64,000 nt of DNA from Cyanophora paradoxa (taxonomy: Eukaryota; Glaucocystophyceae; Cyanophorales; Cyanophoraceae). Positions 34,619 through 45,475 of this stretch are shown here, piece by piece. A program made the position numbers and the translations under genes. The notes below the pieces were generated by a model. That model had not been told where the DNA came from. It was given only the letters and a program-made list of their open reading frames with translations, and searched no databases. The stretch covers positions 248,001 through 312,000 of the forward strand of contig QPMI01000494.1 in assembly GCA_004431415.1 (NCBI GenBank). The letters run 5' to 3'. Position 1 is the stretch's first letter, and each line of letters starts with the position of its first letter.

Positions 34619-37111
34619 ATGTGCAGGCACGCTGGCGCGAGCTCGAGCGCCGTATACGTATGCGCATCTTTCTTCGTTGCGGCGGCCGTCGCGAGCCTCT
34701 TGAGCATAGCAGCACCCGCCGCTGCTCAGTCATGTCTCAGCACGCAGCCGTTTCAGGTGGTGTCGGTGAAGAACACCTCGTTGTGTTGGGAGGCCGGAAC
34801 GCTTCCCGCACGATACAGCAACGGAGAGACCTGGTACTATTATGCTGGCGTGGCACTTAGCACCTGCGACACAAGTGAGTGCACGTCGCTCCAAAAATCG
34901 TCCGCAAAATAAAGACAACGCATTCGCATGCGCATTCATGTCCATGTTTGTTTATTATTGCAATTGGCAGGCAACCGGCTGCAATATTTCAACGCGACGC
35001 AAATCTGCGGCAAACCTAGCCATCTCGAGGACGACCCGCCGCCAGGAGCCCAATTGTACGACATGTCCTATCCGGAGAACGCCACCTTCACTGTATACGA
35101 CTTGGACGCAAACGGCAACCCTCGGGCTGGAGTGATGGGCCCTTATGCGCCATATACCTTCAACCTTGGGCCCAATATGCATATGCACATTGACGGCGGC
35201 AGGGGCTTTTTCGCGGTTCGTTCGATTGCATTCAAACAGGCGCCGCGGGTCGACGTCCGTCTCATTATCACAGCATGCAGATTGTCCAACAAAAAAACGT
35301 GGCTCCACCCAGCAATCCCTCGCACTACACGTGGGGCGTCAGCGTCTCCACGTCCAACAGTATTCGTATCTCGAATGCAGCAATGGGAATCACGGCAGTC
35401 GCAGTCGCTCCTATCGGCTTCTTCTCTTATTCGGGGACGTCCTTCTCGATGTCCGGCAACGCACTTTTTCTTAAAAACGCAGACGGCAAACAGGATCAGG
35501 AATTCGATTGGACGGTTCGGCTCCAAGATGGAAGCAGCGCGTTGATCGGCAGCGGTTGCTGTCCGGTGCGCACGCGAGCTCGGCCCCAGCCCCTGCAGCT
35601 ACACTTCAGCTTTAAGCGGCGTTTCTGAATAGAAATACCCGCAACGTTAACGAAGCTGAAGCTCAATTAATATTTTATACATACATATGCATCATCGTTC
35701 ATGCATCTATATCACATGCGTTAACGTTCGCGGATAATTAACGTTCTTGCAAGCCATCTAAGAGTAAATGAAGAAAGCAGAATGCAATTTTCTTGCTAAT
35801 ATTCGGAATGCAGACCCCAACGCCATCCCCCAGCGGCATCCCCAGCCCCAGTCCCATTGGCAACCCGATCGCGAGCCCTGTGGCCAGCCCTGCGCCTTCC
35901 CCCAGCCCCGCGAGCTCTCCAGATCCCACCACGAGCTCGCTGCCAACTTCCACCCCGTCTCCGGTCGCGAGTCCACACGCAAGCCCCAGCCCAAGCCCAT
36001 CGCCGTCTCCCAGCATGCACATGGAGCCTACACCTAGGCCTGGCGCGAGTCCCGTGCGTGATAAAGAAGACGCCCGGCCCGCTGCGAGAGACACTAATCG
36101 TGCAAGTCAACAGCCTGCAACTGGAGGGAATTTGAATATCAATGCCACCACAACCCAGCTCATAATCGTCCAAGTGATCATTGATGGCAAATCTGTGTGT
36201 CCGGATCCGTGCTTATAACTCAACTTGTTTGGATCGATATTGACAATGCTCGGTGGACGTCGACAGTATAATATCGCTTCAGGTAGCATCTCCACGACAA
36301 CAGATCCGGTGCTTTTCAGACTAGATCACACTGTGACATAGAGTCAATCAATCAAAATTTAGAATTCGAATGGATATATATATATATATAGTCGTATGCA
36401 TTCATGATCAGTAACGAGAGAACCCGCATGTGCATACAGGACGGAACTCGAGCGGACCGGATAACGCTCAGTGAACCTGTCCTCTCTGTGCCTGCAGAGG
36501 CGAGTGCACTCAAACCTAATTCATATTATAAGTCTTTGGAATGTTTTCTTAAGAAAGCCTGATCTCTCCACGCTTGTACAGACGGGCAGCACGGATTTCG
36601 TTACGATAAAAGGCAGCAATCTTCCGGTAATTATTATAGCGATATCTGAGCGCGTTGAAGTGTCCGATTGCGAAGGCATTCAAATTCGCTCATCACATAA
36701 CTGCACGCAGGCACTCAAGTCAGTCAGGATTTATATTGTAAATAACAGGAGCCAGAGGATCGAGGCGCTCGACGCTTCTATTCCCGACTCGCAAACAATC
36801 AAATTCAGTAAATTGACTAATGTAAGAGCTCGTCATTTTCACTAGAGACTTACCATCAGTACCGCGTAGAAATCCCTCCGCTTCCGAAGGGAGGCCGCCG
36901 CGCACTGCTTCAATTTGTCGCCGACTCTGCGGTGCGATTGCAAGAGATATATACAGTTTCCGCCGAATCAAAGTGTGAAGTCGTCGAATTCGGTCCTCAT
37001 GATCATGATCACGCGGCTGCGCAGTACGATCTGCGCGTCGAATCGGCTTCGGCAACCCGCGAATTTACCACTTTCGTTCTTGGCGGGGTCCGAACTGGCA
37101 TTGCTCTTTAA
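34619..37111 (+). CDS. Secreted protein with Ser/Pro-rich linker, function unknown
   Basis: An ATG at 34619 opens a signal peptide: a short basic N-terminus, a hydrophobic core FFVAAAVASLLSIAAPAAAQ, then SCLSTQPFQVVSVKNTSLCW. Clear exons are 34619-34874, 34971-35215 (NRLQYFNATQICGKPSHLED), 35281-35565 (IVQQKNVAPPSNPSHYTWGV) and one from 35814 (TPTPSPSGIPSPSPIGNPIA, a long Ser-Pro repeat). Phases agree through 35814. A stop occurs at 36218 if the fourth exon is read through. Further exon-like stretches (TGSTDFVTIKGSNLP near 36580, NCTQALKSVRIYIVNNRSQR near 36700, EIPPLPKGGRRALLQFVADS near 36865, ending LGGVRTGIAL at 37111) suggest the protein continues. Ser-Pro repeats of this type are glycosylated in algal wall proteins, so an extracellular or surface role is likely. 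No family was recognised. Confidence 0.65.
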
Positions 37112-38500
37112 TTTAAATCTGAATATTAATACTCTTAGGCTTTAGTTTTGTCTAACATTGTTGCGTGCGCTTTTGAATTATCGCGCAGGCTTTCCGCTGG
37201 GATTCGAAGGCCCCTTTGTCAAGAGCCAGGGTCGACGTCCCGGGCGTCGCAGCTGCAGTGCCTTATTGTGCGTATATATGCCTGCTTCGGATTCGAATTC
37301 GGCGCGTTATAATTATATATATCACTCGCCGAGTCGCTCCAAGGCTTTCCAATTGTCGACGTCCCTCACCACTATCGACGCATGTCTGCAGGGACGTCGG
37401 GAGCTTCAAAGGCTACCTTGAGCTTGGTGAGGGAAATTTCTGAGTATACGTACGCATGCATGTGCTCGTTTCGCGACATTAATCCCGTGGCAGGTCGGGA
37501 TTTTCACGAGCGTTTTTGCGGCGGTGCTACTACTAGGCTAGGTCATTGTCTGTCTAGATCTTCGCGTGCCAAATATATAGAATCGAATTAAGGTGTACTT
37601 CCCTGTCCACCTGCATTTGCATGCATGATCATGACGATGCATATTCAAATAACTTGGCCTTCCAAGTTTCACCACAGTGCACGTGCCTGCACCATATTTA
37701 AGTAGCACCATAGTATGACTGTTGCATTTCGCGGCATCGCGCGACCCCAAAGCCTGCTCAATGGCGCCTGTGACCGCGACCATCCGAATATTAACTATAT
37801 ATAATTGTAGTAGACCCAAGTGTAAGTGCGAAGGGGGGCCCAGTGAGTGGGGAGGGAGGGGCGGGGCCGGGATGGAGGGGGGGGGGGAGGGGGGGGGGAG
37901 TGGCGGGGGCAGGGTTGGGGGTGGAAGAGAGGGAGGGGGGGTGGATCCGGAATCAGCCTCGGGTCGACCCGAGCGGAGCGAGGGTAAGGACCCGAGGTTC
38001 TACTTTTCACACTTCTGCGGCCGTATAGGGGGGGATGGATTCTTTGGGGCCTCGAAATCCTATTGGCCGATCGTGCAAGAACGACAACCCTACTGGCCAA
38101 GAGAGGGCGAAACCTTTCTAGAACGCGTACGTTTACCCCCTCTCCCGCGACCCGGGGGCAGGAGAATTTATCGGAGGGGGGCCGGATACGCCAGGAATCG
38201 AAGGAGGAGCCCCTCCGGGCTTTAAATGGATATTTAGCCAGCTAGCGTTGCAGCTGCATGCATAATTGTGCTCAAGCTAGCGTATAGCTAGCTATAGAAA
38301 ACCCCGTCTAGGCCTAGGGCCCAACAACGTGAACAGGCACCTGATCATGAATTGATGCAGATCAAAAATTTTTAAACTGTACAGCTGCAGCACACGAAAG
38401 TTTAATACACGATCAATTCCTGGATAGACTGTACAATTATATAATACGGTCGCGACTGGCGCGCGGCCCCGCCCCGTGTAGCCCTAATATACAGAAAGGG
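37112..38500. other. Spacer, one doubtful exon
   Basis: A plus-strand frame at 37216-37443 ending FKGYLELGEGNF might be an isolated exon but has no partner. A G-rich block (37835-37945) and CTAG/GCTAGC palindromes near 38270-38300 are the other features. Nothing else supported. Confidence 0.35.
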
Positions 38501-39963
38501 CTACGCGCAGGCCCCGAGGCACATGAAGGCTCCCCCCGTGAGGACAATGCTGCCCCCGTGAAGGACGACCTTCGAGCCACCAGAGGCCCCAAAGGCCGCG
38601 CACAACTCCCCGCTGGAGGGGTACCACTGCGCCTGCGAGACCGCCGAGAAGTCCCAGAGGGGTATCCCCGTGATCTGAGGCGGGGGTACGTGTGAGAAGA
38701 TAAATATCGGATTGTTCGAGGGGCTGGGGCGCGCACGTCGTTGACGAGGTTCGCGGGGGTAATTGTGACTGCCGTTGGCCCGTTGTCCAGCGGCACTGCG
38801 AGGTACGGTGTTTCAGGTGCGGGCGGGGGTGCAGGGGGTACGGCGCACGGCTGATGCGGAGGGCGGGGGTAGAGGGGTAGTCCGTCTGGCGGTACGCCCT
38901 GTACAGGTCGCCCCAAATCGCTGCGCCGTTCCTGGCGAAATCCCATACCCGCAACTGAAAGCGGGCGTGAGGGGGTACTCGAGCAGGGATAGGGGTACGC
39001 CGCACGTCGCGGATTGCGGTGACGCGGCCGCCGGTGAACGCAGGCGGGTCGATATCGAACTTGAAGTACACGCTTGTGGGAAGAGGGGTAGAGGGCGGCG
39101 ACGGGTCCGGGGTAGTGGTGCTCGAGTGCAGGGTACCGTTGACGTACGCACTGGGAAGAGGGTCGGAAGGGGAGGGGTACATGGTACGACTGCGGGAAGG
39201 GGTACAGACGCACGTGAAGCGGGCGGTCGTGACGGTGTCGATGGCGAATGCGTAGTGGGTCCAGCTAGAGACGGCGGCGACGGGGAAGGAGTTCGCGGGG
39301 GGTACGAGGGTCGCACTGTACGTCACGGCGGAGGCCCGCCACTGGACGGAGAACGTGACGTCACCCGAGAAGGGCGTGTTCGAGCCGAGCACTGCACGCG
39401 GAATGTGAACGTTTAAAGCACTAATTTGATCCGGCCGCGTTCGAATGCGGTCGAAGGCGGATGGCGCATGCGCAGGCGGACCCGATACGGACAGAGTGGT
39501 CGCGGCAGCCGTCGAGTCGTAGAATTCAAAAAGCTTCCTCGGCGTCCCCGCCGGGCTAGGGTACTCTGCGCCCCGGAGCGAGGGAGTGAGGCGCGGCCTG
39601 CAGCTGACCACGAGAGAGCGCTAGCGCGCAAGCGACCGCGCTCGCGGCAGGCGGAGCGGAGGCGCGGCGAACCAGTCATGCGGGCCCACATCTCAACAGT
39701 GATGGACCGGTCGCTTCGCCAGACCGTCCCGTCGACTTCGGAGGACGACAGCGTGTGGGCCGCCTGCAGGGATCCGGAGCTCGATGTCAGAGCGCGAGCG
39801 GAACACGAAGAAGACGGCGCGAGCCCCTGCGCGCCGTGAATGTGTTGATCTGCGCTGTGAGCTCGAAGCATGGCGGCGTCTGCGCCGCTGCCCGGGCGAC
39901 CGCCGTGACCAGGACGAGAGCAGCCAGCGCGAGGCTCGCGCCCTTCCAAGCTGTCCTCGCCAT
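38501..39963 (-). CDS. Secreted LamG-like (concanavalin A fold) protein
   Basis: An ATG at 39963 opens a signal peptide (basic MARTAWKG, then ASLALAALVLVTAVARAAAQ) followed by TPPCFELTAQINTFTA. Later exons read SSSEVDGTVWRSDRSITVEM and WARM, then SGDVTFSVQWRASAVTYSAT, SWTHYAFAIDTVTTARFTC, SAYVNGTLHSSTTTPDP, and VYFKFDIDPPAFTGGRVTAI. A C-terminal exon contains ITGIPLWDFSAVSQAQWYPS and ends MCLGACA at 38501. The pattern SITVEMWARM, then SWTHYAFAID, then YVNGTL matches LamG/pentraxin-like jelly-roll domains, in which the small beta-strand 'W.H.A...' and 'YVNG' positions are typical. Exon borders are approximate and several introns begin GTACCCC. Divergent from the NEET gene, with 589 nt between starts. 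Confidence 0.65.
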
Positions 39964-40552
39964 AGTGGCGCCTTAGCTACAGATAGATTTCTTCGCCCTG
40001 GTGCCCTCACATACGCCTCTTTTAGCCTGCTGCTGGCGACGACAAAGCTCAAGGCCTAGGCAACCTACGCAGAATTCAAAGTTGCTGCTGCGATCTCGCG
40101 TACGTGCCGGGATATCGCTAAGCGAGCTGAGCAGCTCACGTTGGCTGTCCGCTGTCGCCGGCGCCTGCGGCGGGACGTGCTCGCGATGGTGCTGGCACGC
40201 TTCTGCGCTCTTGCGAAAGCGGGCTCTCTCTTGAGCGCGTCGGCACCGGCGGAAGGCCGTTGGGTAGTACATCGGAGCTGCTAGGATCGATTCGAAGTTC
40301 CCGCCAGGCTGGCTTGCCCCAACTAACCCGGCTGGGCACCCCGTACCCCAGCGCCATGGCTCTAGTCAAAGCCGAGACGGCTTGAGCTGGAGCCGGCTTC
40401 GTCAGCGTCGTCAACGCCGTCAAATTACGCGTGCGCGTCGCGTGCGCTCATCTGACAACGCCAAGAGCGCATCGCATCGCATTCGAACGTCTCGCCCGAA
40501 GCCTCGCATTCGATCTGCAGCGCAGCACAGAATTGATCCCGATCTAGATCCG

Positions 40553-41313
40553 ATGGCGTTCGCTTCGACCTTCTTCGGCGTGCCCCGCTCCTCTGCGTCC
40601 ACGGCCCTGCTCGTCCAGGCGCCGCTCGCTCGGCCAGCCCGCCACACGTCGTCAAGTTCGAAGGGCGCCAGTGCCGACCGGTTCTTCGTCGCGGCGTCGA
40701 CGTCCGACAAGAAAGGTGCGCGCGCGTACGCATGTGCGCTCGCGTACGCAATGCCGGTGCCCTCCATCGCAACGCCGGCGCCGCGCACGGAGATAGCGTT
40801 GTTGGCATTGATATCGCGCGCTCCTTATATATTTTAGCATCGCAGTGCACGCGCGTATACGTACGTGCACTCATCATTAAATTCCCGCAGAGCAGTGCAT
40901 CCTCAACACTGACGATCTGCCTCAGTCCTTCACCCTCGAGGTCCGGAGGCTTCGAATCCCTCGCCGTGATTCCGCCGATGCATGTGCTGACGCCCTTTTA
41001 TTTCCTACCGGCCGCGGGCCCGCAGGTCAAGCCTGGTTCGCAGATTTCGAAAGTCTTTTCTCGAGCTCCGAATTCTCGAAGCGCTGATCATGATCATGAC
41101 CCTCGCGCAGGCGAGACGCATTTCGTGTGCCGCTGCTGGAAATCGAAGACCTTCCCCCTGTGGTCCGCCCGCCTTCCTTAGTTTAACTATAATTAGTTTG
41201 ATTTGTAAGTGACCGCGCGCGGCTCGCGCAGCGACGGGGCCCACAAGGCGATGAACGACGCGGGCGACAAGGTCGCCCCCGCCGTGATCAAGGGCGCGCC
41301 GGCCGACCAGTAG
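40553..41313 (+). CDS. NEET-type CDGSH iron-sulfur protein, organelle targeted
   Basis: Exon 1 (40553-40715) encodes a Ser/Ala-rich presequence, MAFASTFFGVPRSSASTALL. It joins in phase 1 to exon 2 (from 40891; EQCILNTDDLPQSFTLE). The Fe-S exon (41111-41162) reads ETHFVCRCWKSKTFPL and splices across a codon for Cys into the last exon (41232-41313), C-DGAHKAMNDAGDKVAPAVIK, stop at 41313. This supplies the three cysteines and one histidine (CxC...CDGxH) that ligate the labile 2Fe-2S cluster in NEET proteins, and the tail resembles plant NEET proteins, which act in chloroplasts and mitochondria in iron and redox balance. Ala replaces the usual Ser of CDGSH. One middle exon, probably VKPGSQISKVFSRAPNSR, has uncertain borders. 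Convergent with the next gene. Confidence 0.83.
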
Positions 41314-41635
41314 GCGCACGCGTTGTACGAGTGATCATGAATCTATATAATATATATAATTCGATTCAAGCGGATCATGACGTGCTCCGGGAGTCCGTAA
41401 AGAGAAGGTGTCCGTTTGAACGGGCCACCGAGCTAGCTTTAATTTGCGGCTGGCTATGCATGTGGCTCAGTGCCGGCGTTCTTGCCAAGTTCGAGTTTAC
41501 AGGCGAAGAGGGAAAGATAGGGCACTAAAAACTCTAAAAACGCAGAATATAATGCAGTAAAACGCAGGCGGCGTGCGAGCACTGCCAGAAAAAGAGAGAA
41601 GAAATGCAGCTCGAGCGAAAAAGAGATGATTCTGC

Positions 41636-43250
41636 CTACTCCCTGCTGCCGTCGAGGTCGGGGGGCGCGCCGTCCTCAGTCGGCCCCGCCCCCTCCGGCG
41701 CCGGACCCGAGGGCGCCCCCTCGGCCGCCGCGCCCTCCGCCCCTTCCGGGGCCGCCGCGCCGCGATCGGGGGCGCCGTCAAGGTCGGCGCCCTCGAGGTT
41801 GGAGGGGTACAGGTCGAAATCGGACCCCTCGAGGAGGATCGCCGAGGGCTCCTCGCCCCCGTCCTCCTCCCGTACCCCCAGCTCCGCCATCGCCTCGCTG
41901 TACCCCCGCAGATCCTCCGCGGCCTCCGGATCCGGATCCGGATCCGGATCCGCGTCGACGTCGACGTCCTCGCCGACGGTCTCGAGCTCGAGGGTGGCGG
42001 GGGGTACGGGCGTGTGGACGACGAGGGTACGCGAATCGTCGCGGACGACGACGGACCCGGAGGGGAAGGGGGAGGGGAGGGGCGCGCCGGCGCCGGGGGC
42101 CCGTCGGACGGGGGCCGACATGGGCCGGCGGGGGGCAGGGGGCGGGGCCGACGATGCGGGGGTCGAGAGGAGCAGGGGATCGTAGCGGGAGGAGGTGGAG
42201 GGGGGGGAAGAGAAGGAGTCGGGCGCCGGCCGGCGGGACTGCGCGGAGTAGGGCCGCTGGCGGGGTACAGCCGCGACGGGCGAGTCGGATGGGGCGACCA
42301 GGCGCTGGGGAAAGGGCGCCGGCCCCACGTGGCCGAGGCTGGGGCCCACTGTCGAGTACGAGGAGGCGGAGGCGGAGGTGTGGAGGAGGAGTGGGGGGCG
42401 GGCCGAGGAGGGGCGCGCGGAGGAGGGCCGGACGCGTGAGGCGGAGGAGGGGCGGGAGGCGGAGGAGGGGCGGGACCGGGCGCTGGAGGGCGGGGGGACC
42501 TGGCCCGAGGCGATGAGGGAGGAAATCGAGTGCCCCCCGACGATCTGAAGGGGGGAGAGGGGGGTGGGGGAGGGGGGTTAGAGGGCTGGGGTGAAGGAGG
42601 GCGGGCGGGTCCGGGGTACGGCGTCGGCGCACGGGAGGGGGGGTAATGTACTCCGGGGGCATGAGGAGCGCGTCGCCGAACTCGGAGTCGAAGAGGCTCG
42701 TACCCGTCTCGCCGCGGCTTGTCCTCCAGCTCGACTGCGTGAGCCCCTGCGCCTTTCGAAGCCACTGGGGGCGGCGAATCAGGCGACAAAGCGATGCGGC
42801 GCGGGGTACAGAGAGCGCACGTCATCCCAGCGCGCTTGTGCGCTCATACGCTGCCGCGTGCGCTCCCAGTTCGACGCGCTGCAGCCGCCCGAGTTCGCGG
42901 CCGCCATCCGCGTGTACGCCGCTCGCAAGACCTTCTCCGCTTCTGTCGCCTGCGCGAAAGCTTGAGAACTGCAAGGAAGGATCGGCTGTCGAGCCAGTGC
43001 CACAACTGCGCGCCTGCTGCTGCCTCTGGTACCGAGCCGCGCTCTCCCTGCGGATGCGCCGCTCCTCCGCGTAGGCGGCCGCTGGATCGGAGCGGTAGTC
43101 ATACTTCCCCGACAGCGGCCGGTCGGGCGTTGTGCGAATCTGCAGCCCCATGCCCGCGTTGGTCCGCGGACCCGCGCGGCAATTCGCAGCGCGAGGCGCG
43201 CGAGCGGATGGGGCCACGCAACGCACCTTGTAGTAGACTGGAGTGGTCAT
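41636..43250 (-). CDS. Unknown protein, divergent partner of IFT22
   Basis: An ATG at 43250 opens MTTPVYYK. Following exons read IRTTPDRPLSGKYDYRSDPA and AAYAEERRIRRESAARYQRQ, then ATEAEKVLRAAYTRMAAANS, ERTRQRMSAQARWDDVRS and WLRKAQGLTQSSWRTSRGET (the last join uses a GTACCCC donor and is in frame), then SLFDSEFGDALLMPPEYI, HSISSLIASGQVPPPSSARS, and a Ser/Pro/Asp-rich C-terminus with DVDVDADPDPDPDPEAAEDL, stop at 41636. The N-terminal half is charged and helical; the C-terminal half is disordered. One intron after RYQRQQQ may be GC-AG. I do not recognise the family. The shared spacer of 385 nt with IFT22 makes a ciliary role worth testing, but that is context only. Confidence 0.6.
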
Positions 43251-43635
43251 TGCGCTCGCTTGGGGTGCTGGCGGCGGCTATCGTGCGCTGGATGCCAGGC
43301 TCGGAGGCACGGGCTGTTCGGTCGCCGCCCGGGCTGGGCGCGCCGGCGCCTCAAGGTACGGTCGAGCCGCGCCCACCGGGCGGATGCGCAACAGCAGGGG
43401 TGAAGGCGGAAACTTGTGATGTCGTCTGCCCGGGTACAGGCTGCTTGGCGGAGTTGGAACTCGCGGGTCGCAGCGAGGCGGCTATTGCAGCAGCAAGAAG
43501 ACTCTCCGTGTTGCAGGGAACTCGCAGGTGCGACCTCTCGCTTCCCGGCGCGGCGCTAGTTTGAAACACCCGCACAGGAAGCAAGCGGCACAGGAAGCGG
43601 CGGCGTGAGAGCAGGAGCGAGAGGTAGTCAGGCAG

Positions 43636-44663
43636 ATGGCATCCGTGAAGATCCTGGTCCGCTCACCGTGTCCTGCCCGCCTTCCTCGCTTAGCTGCGCA
43701 ACAGGTCGTCGGGCCGAAGGCCTGCGGCAAGTCCACGCTGGCGAACTTCCTTGCGGATTACATGGAGAAGCCGAGCGGAGACTACAGGCCCACAAAGGGC
43801 TGCAGGTGCGCCAAGCTCCGGACGCCCATCCCGCCTGCGGCGGTGCGGCGGCTGAGTGCCCGCGGCCGAGCGCAGGATACACGAGTTCGAGCGGGACATT
43901 CCCTCGCAGGCGCGGCGCGGACCGTCCACCGTCCGCGTGGCGGTCGAGCTCTGGGATGTCTCGGGCGACCGCAAGTGAGCAGCCGCAGCCTGCCGGCCTC
44001 TCCGCTCACTCACTCCGCCGCTCCGCACCCGCCCGCAGCTTCCAGCCGTGCTGGCCGGCGATCCTGCGCGACGTGCGCCACCGCCCCCGGCCCGCCGCGC
44101 TGCTCTCGCGCCCCGATCTCACTCGGCGCCCGCGCCGACAGGTGAACGGAATCCTCTTCGTTTACAATCCCGAGGAGAAGTCGCAGCAGACCGAGGTATC
44201 CGAAGTCTGGTGCGCTCAGGCCGCCGCCCCCAGCTCAAGCCCTCCGTCCGCCCGCCGCCTTGCTTGCCGCCCGCCGAGCGCGCGCTGCGCAGGTACAAGC
44301 AGTTCGTCGCCGAGAGCCGGCTGCGTGACAACCAGTGCCTCTGCTTCGCGCACCGAGGCTCGAGCTTCAAGCGCGTCGAGGGCCAGAAGCTCGCCGGCCG
44401 CGTCACGCAGGCGCGTACCCCTCGACTGAATTCAAACGAGCGCCGGGCCTGACGCGCGTGCTTCGTTCGCAGGTGTACACCAACCTGGACGAGAACCCGC
44501 AGGCCATCAAAGAGTCGTTTGACCAGTGGCTCGTCGCCGGTGCCCACGTACCCCCCCGGCTAGCGCCAGTACCCCCTTGACTGTTGGGCGGGGTACGGCA
44601 GTCATGGACGCCGCGTCCCAGGCACGGGAGCACGACGAGAACGAGATCGTGGGGAATCGATGA
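43636..44663 (+). CDS. IFT22: Intraflagellar transport small GTPase IFT22 (RABL5)
   Basis: Start ATG at 43636: MASVKILV, spliced to VGPKACGKSTLANFLADYME, a P-loop of GxxxxGKST form. Later exons give VRVAVELWDVSGDRK (the switch II/G3 region, WDxSG), FQPCWPAILRD, NGILFVYNPEEKSQQTEVSE, YKQFVAESRLRDNQCLCFAH, VYTNLDENPQAIKESFDQWL and a C-terminus MDAASQAREHDENEIVGNR, stop at 44663. The DNQCLCFAH motif and the missing NKxD base-recognition loop are characteristic of IFT22, a Rab-like component of IFT complex B1. Phases agree at the joins checked. It is evidence that the organism builds motile cilia or flagella at some life stage. Introns are short and include GTACCCC strings. Confidence 0.9.
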
Positions 44664-45475
44664 TTGCTGTACCCACCTCGAGCTTGCGCCCTGGCGTCGC
44701 TTGGGTGTCCACGCGTTGAAATGTTTCAGAGGCACCCTAAGACACTGACAGGGCACATGAAGACACCTGCCTCTTAGATCTTGAAAGCTTGGGCGCACTT
44801 AGTTAAACACAGGGGGGATCCAGGTAATACAGCTGCCAGGCTGCATTTCGAATCCGGATCCGGGCTTGCAATTGAAATGAAATGTTGGGACATGTACTAT
44901 GTACTTGCGCAAGCTGATGCAGCTGGTGGTGAAAATAAGTTAGGTACTAGTTACTATTCCGAAGATCTTGCAATTAATTGGCGACGTTAGATACAACCGC
45001 AAAGAGATGCACAATATTTAATGTCTAAAGAAAATGAATAGAAAAGCGATACAAATTGACATGGAGACATTGGATGGAAGTCCACCTAACTCTACGTGTA
45101 CCCAAAAGCACTACTTACTTGGCAACTGCTAGCGCTACATAAGCGCTAGCCAGGCTAGTCATCACAAGTGAAGCGTACAATCCGAAGTGAAGCGTCCGGC
45201 CCGGCGGTCCGACCTCGGGCCGGGCCGGGCCGGGGCGCCTGTGCTGTGCAGGAGCGCCAAAGCCAGCCGCACCCGAAAAGGAGGACGGGGAGGCGAGGCG
45301 CCCTGGCAGGCGCTTGCTTTACACACTACCGTATCTAACTCCACTACATGAGAAATCAAAGCGGAAACGATAAGACAAATGCAGAAATCTCGCACGACGA
45401 AAATACTCTCGCAGGAAAGCACTTGTACTACGCGCCAGCGCCCCTGATCCGAAACACGGCGGGGTGGGCAGGGGG
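44664..45475. other. Spacer without a supported gene
   Basis: AT-richer than its flanks. It contains an open frame at 44781-44990 (ending SYYSEDLAINWRR) without recognisable homology or exon partners, and short GCTAGCGC palindromes near 45128-45155. Confidence 0.4.

Noticed and set aside
44781-44990. A 69-codon open frame after IFT22
   Set aside because: No exon borders, no recognisable motif, and composition like the surrounding AT-rich spacer.
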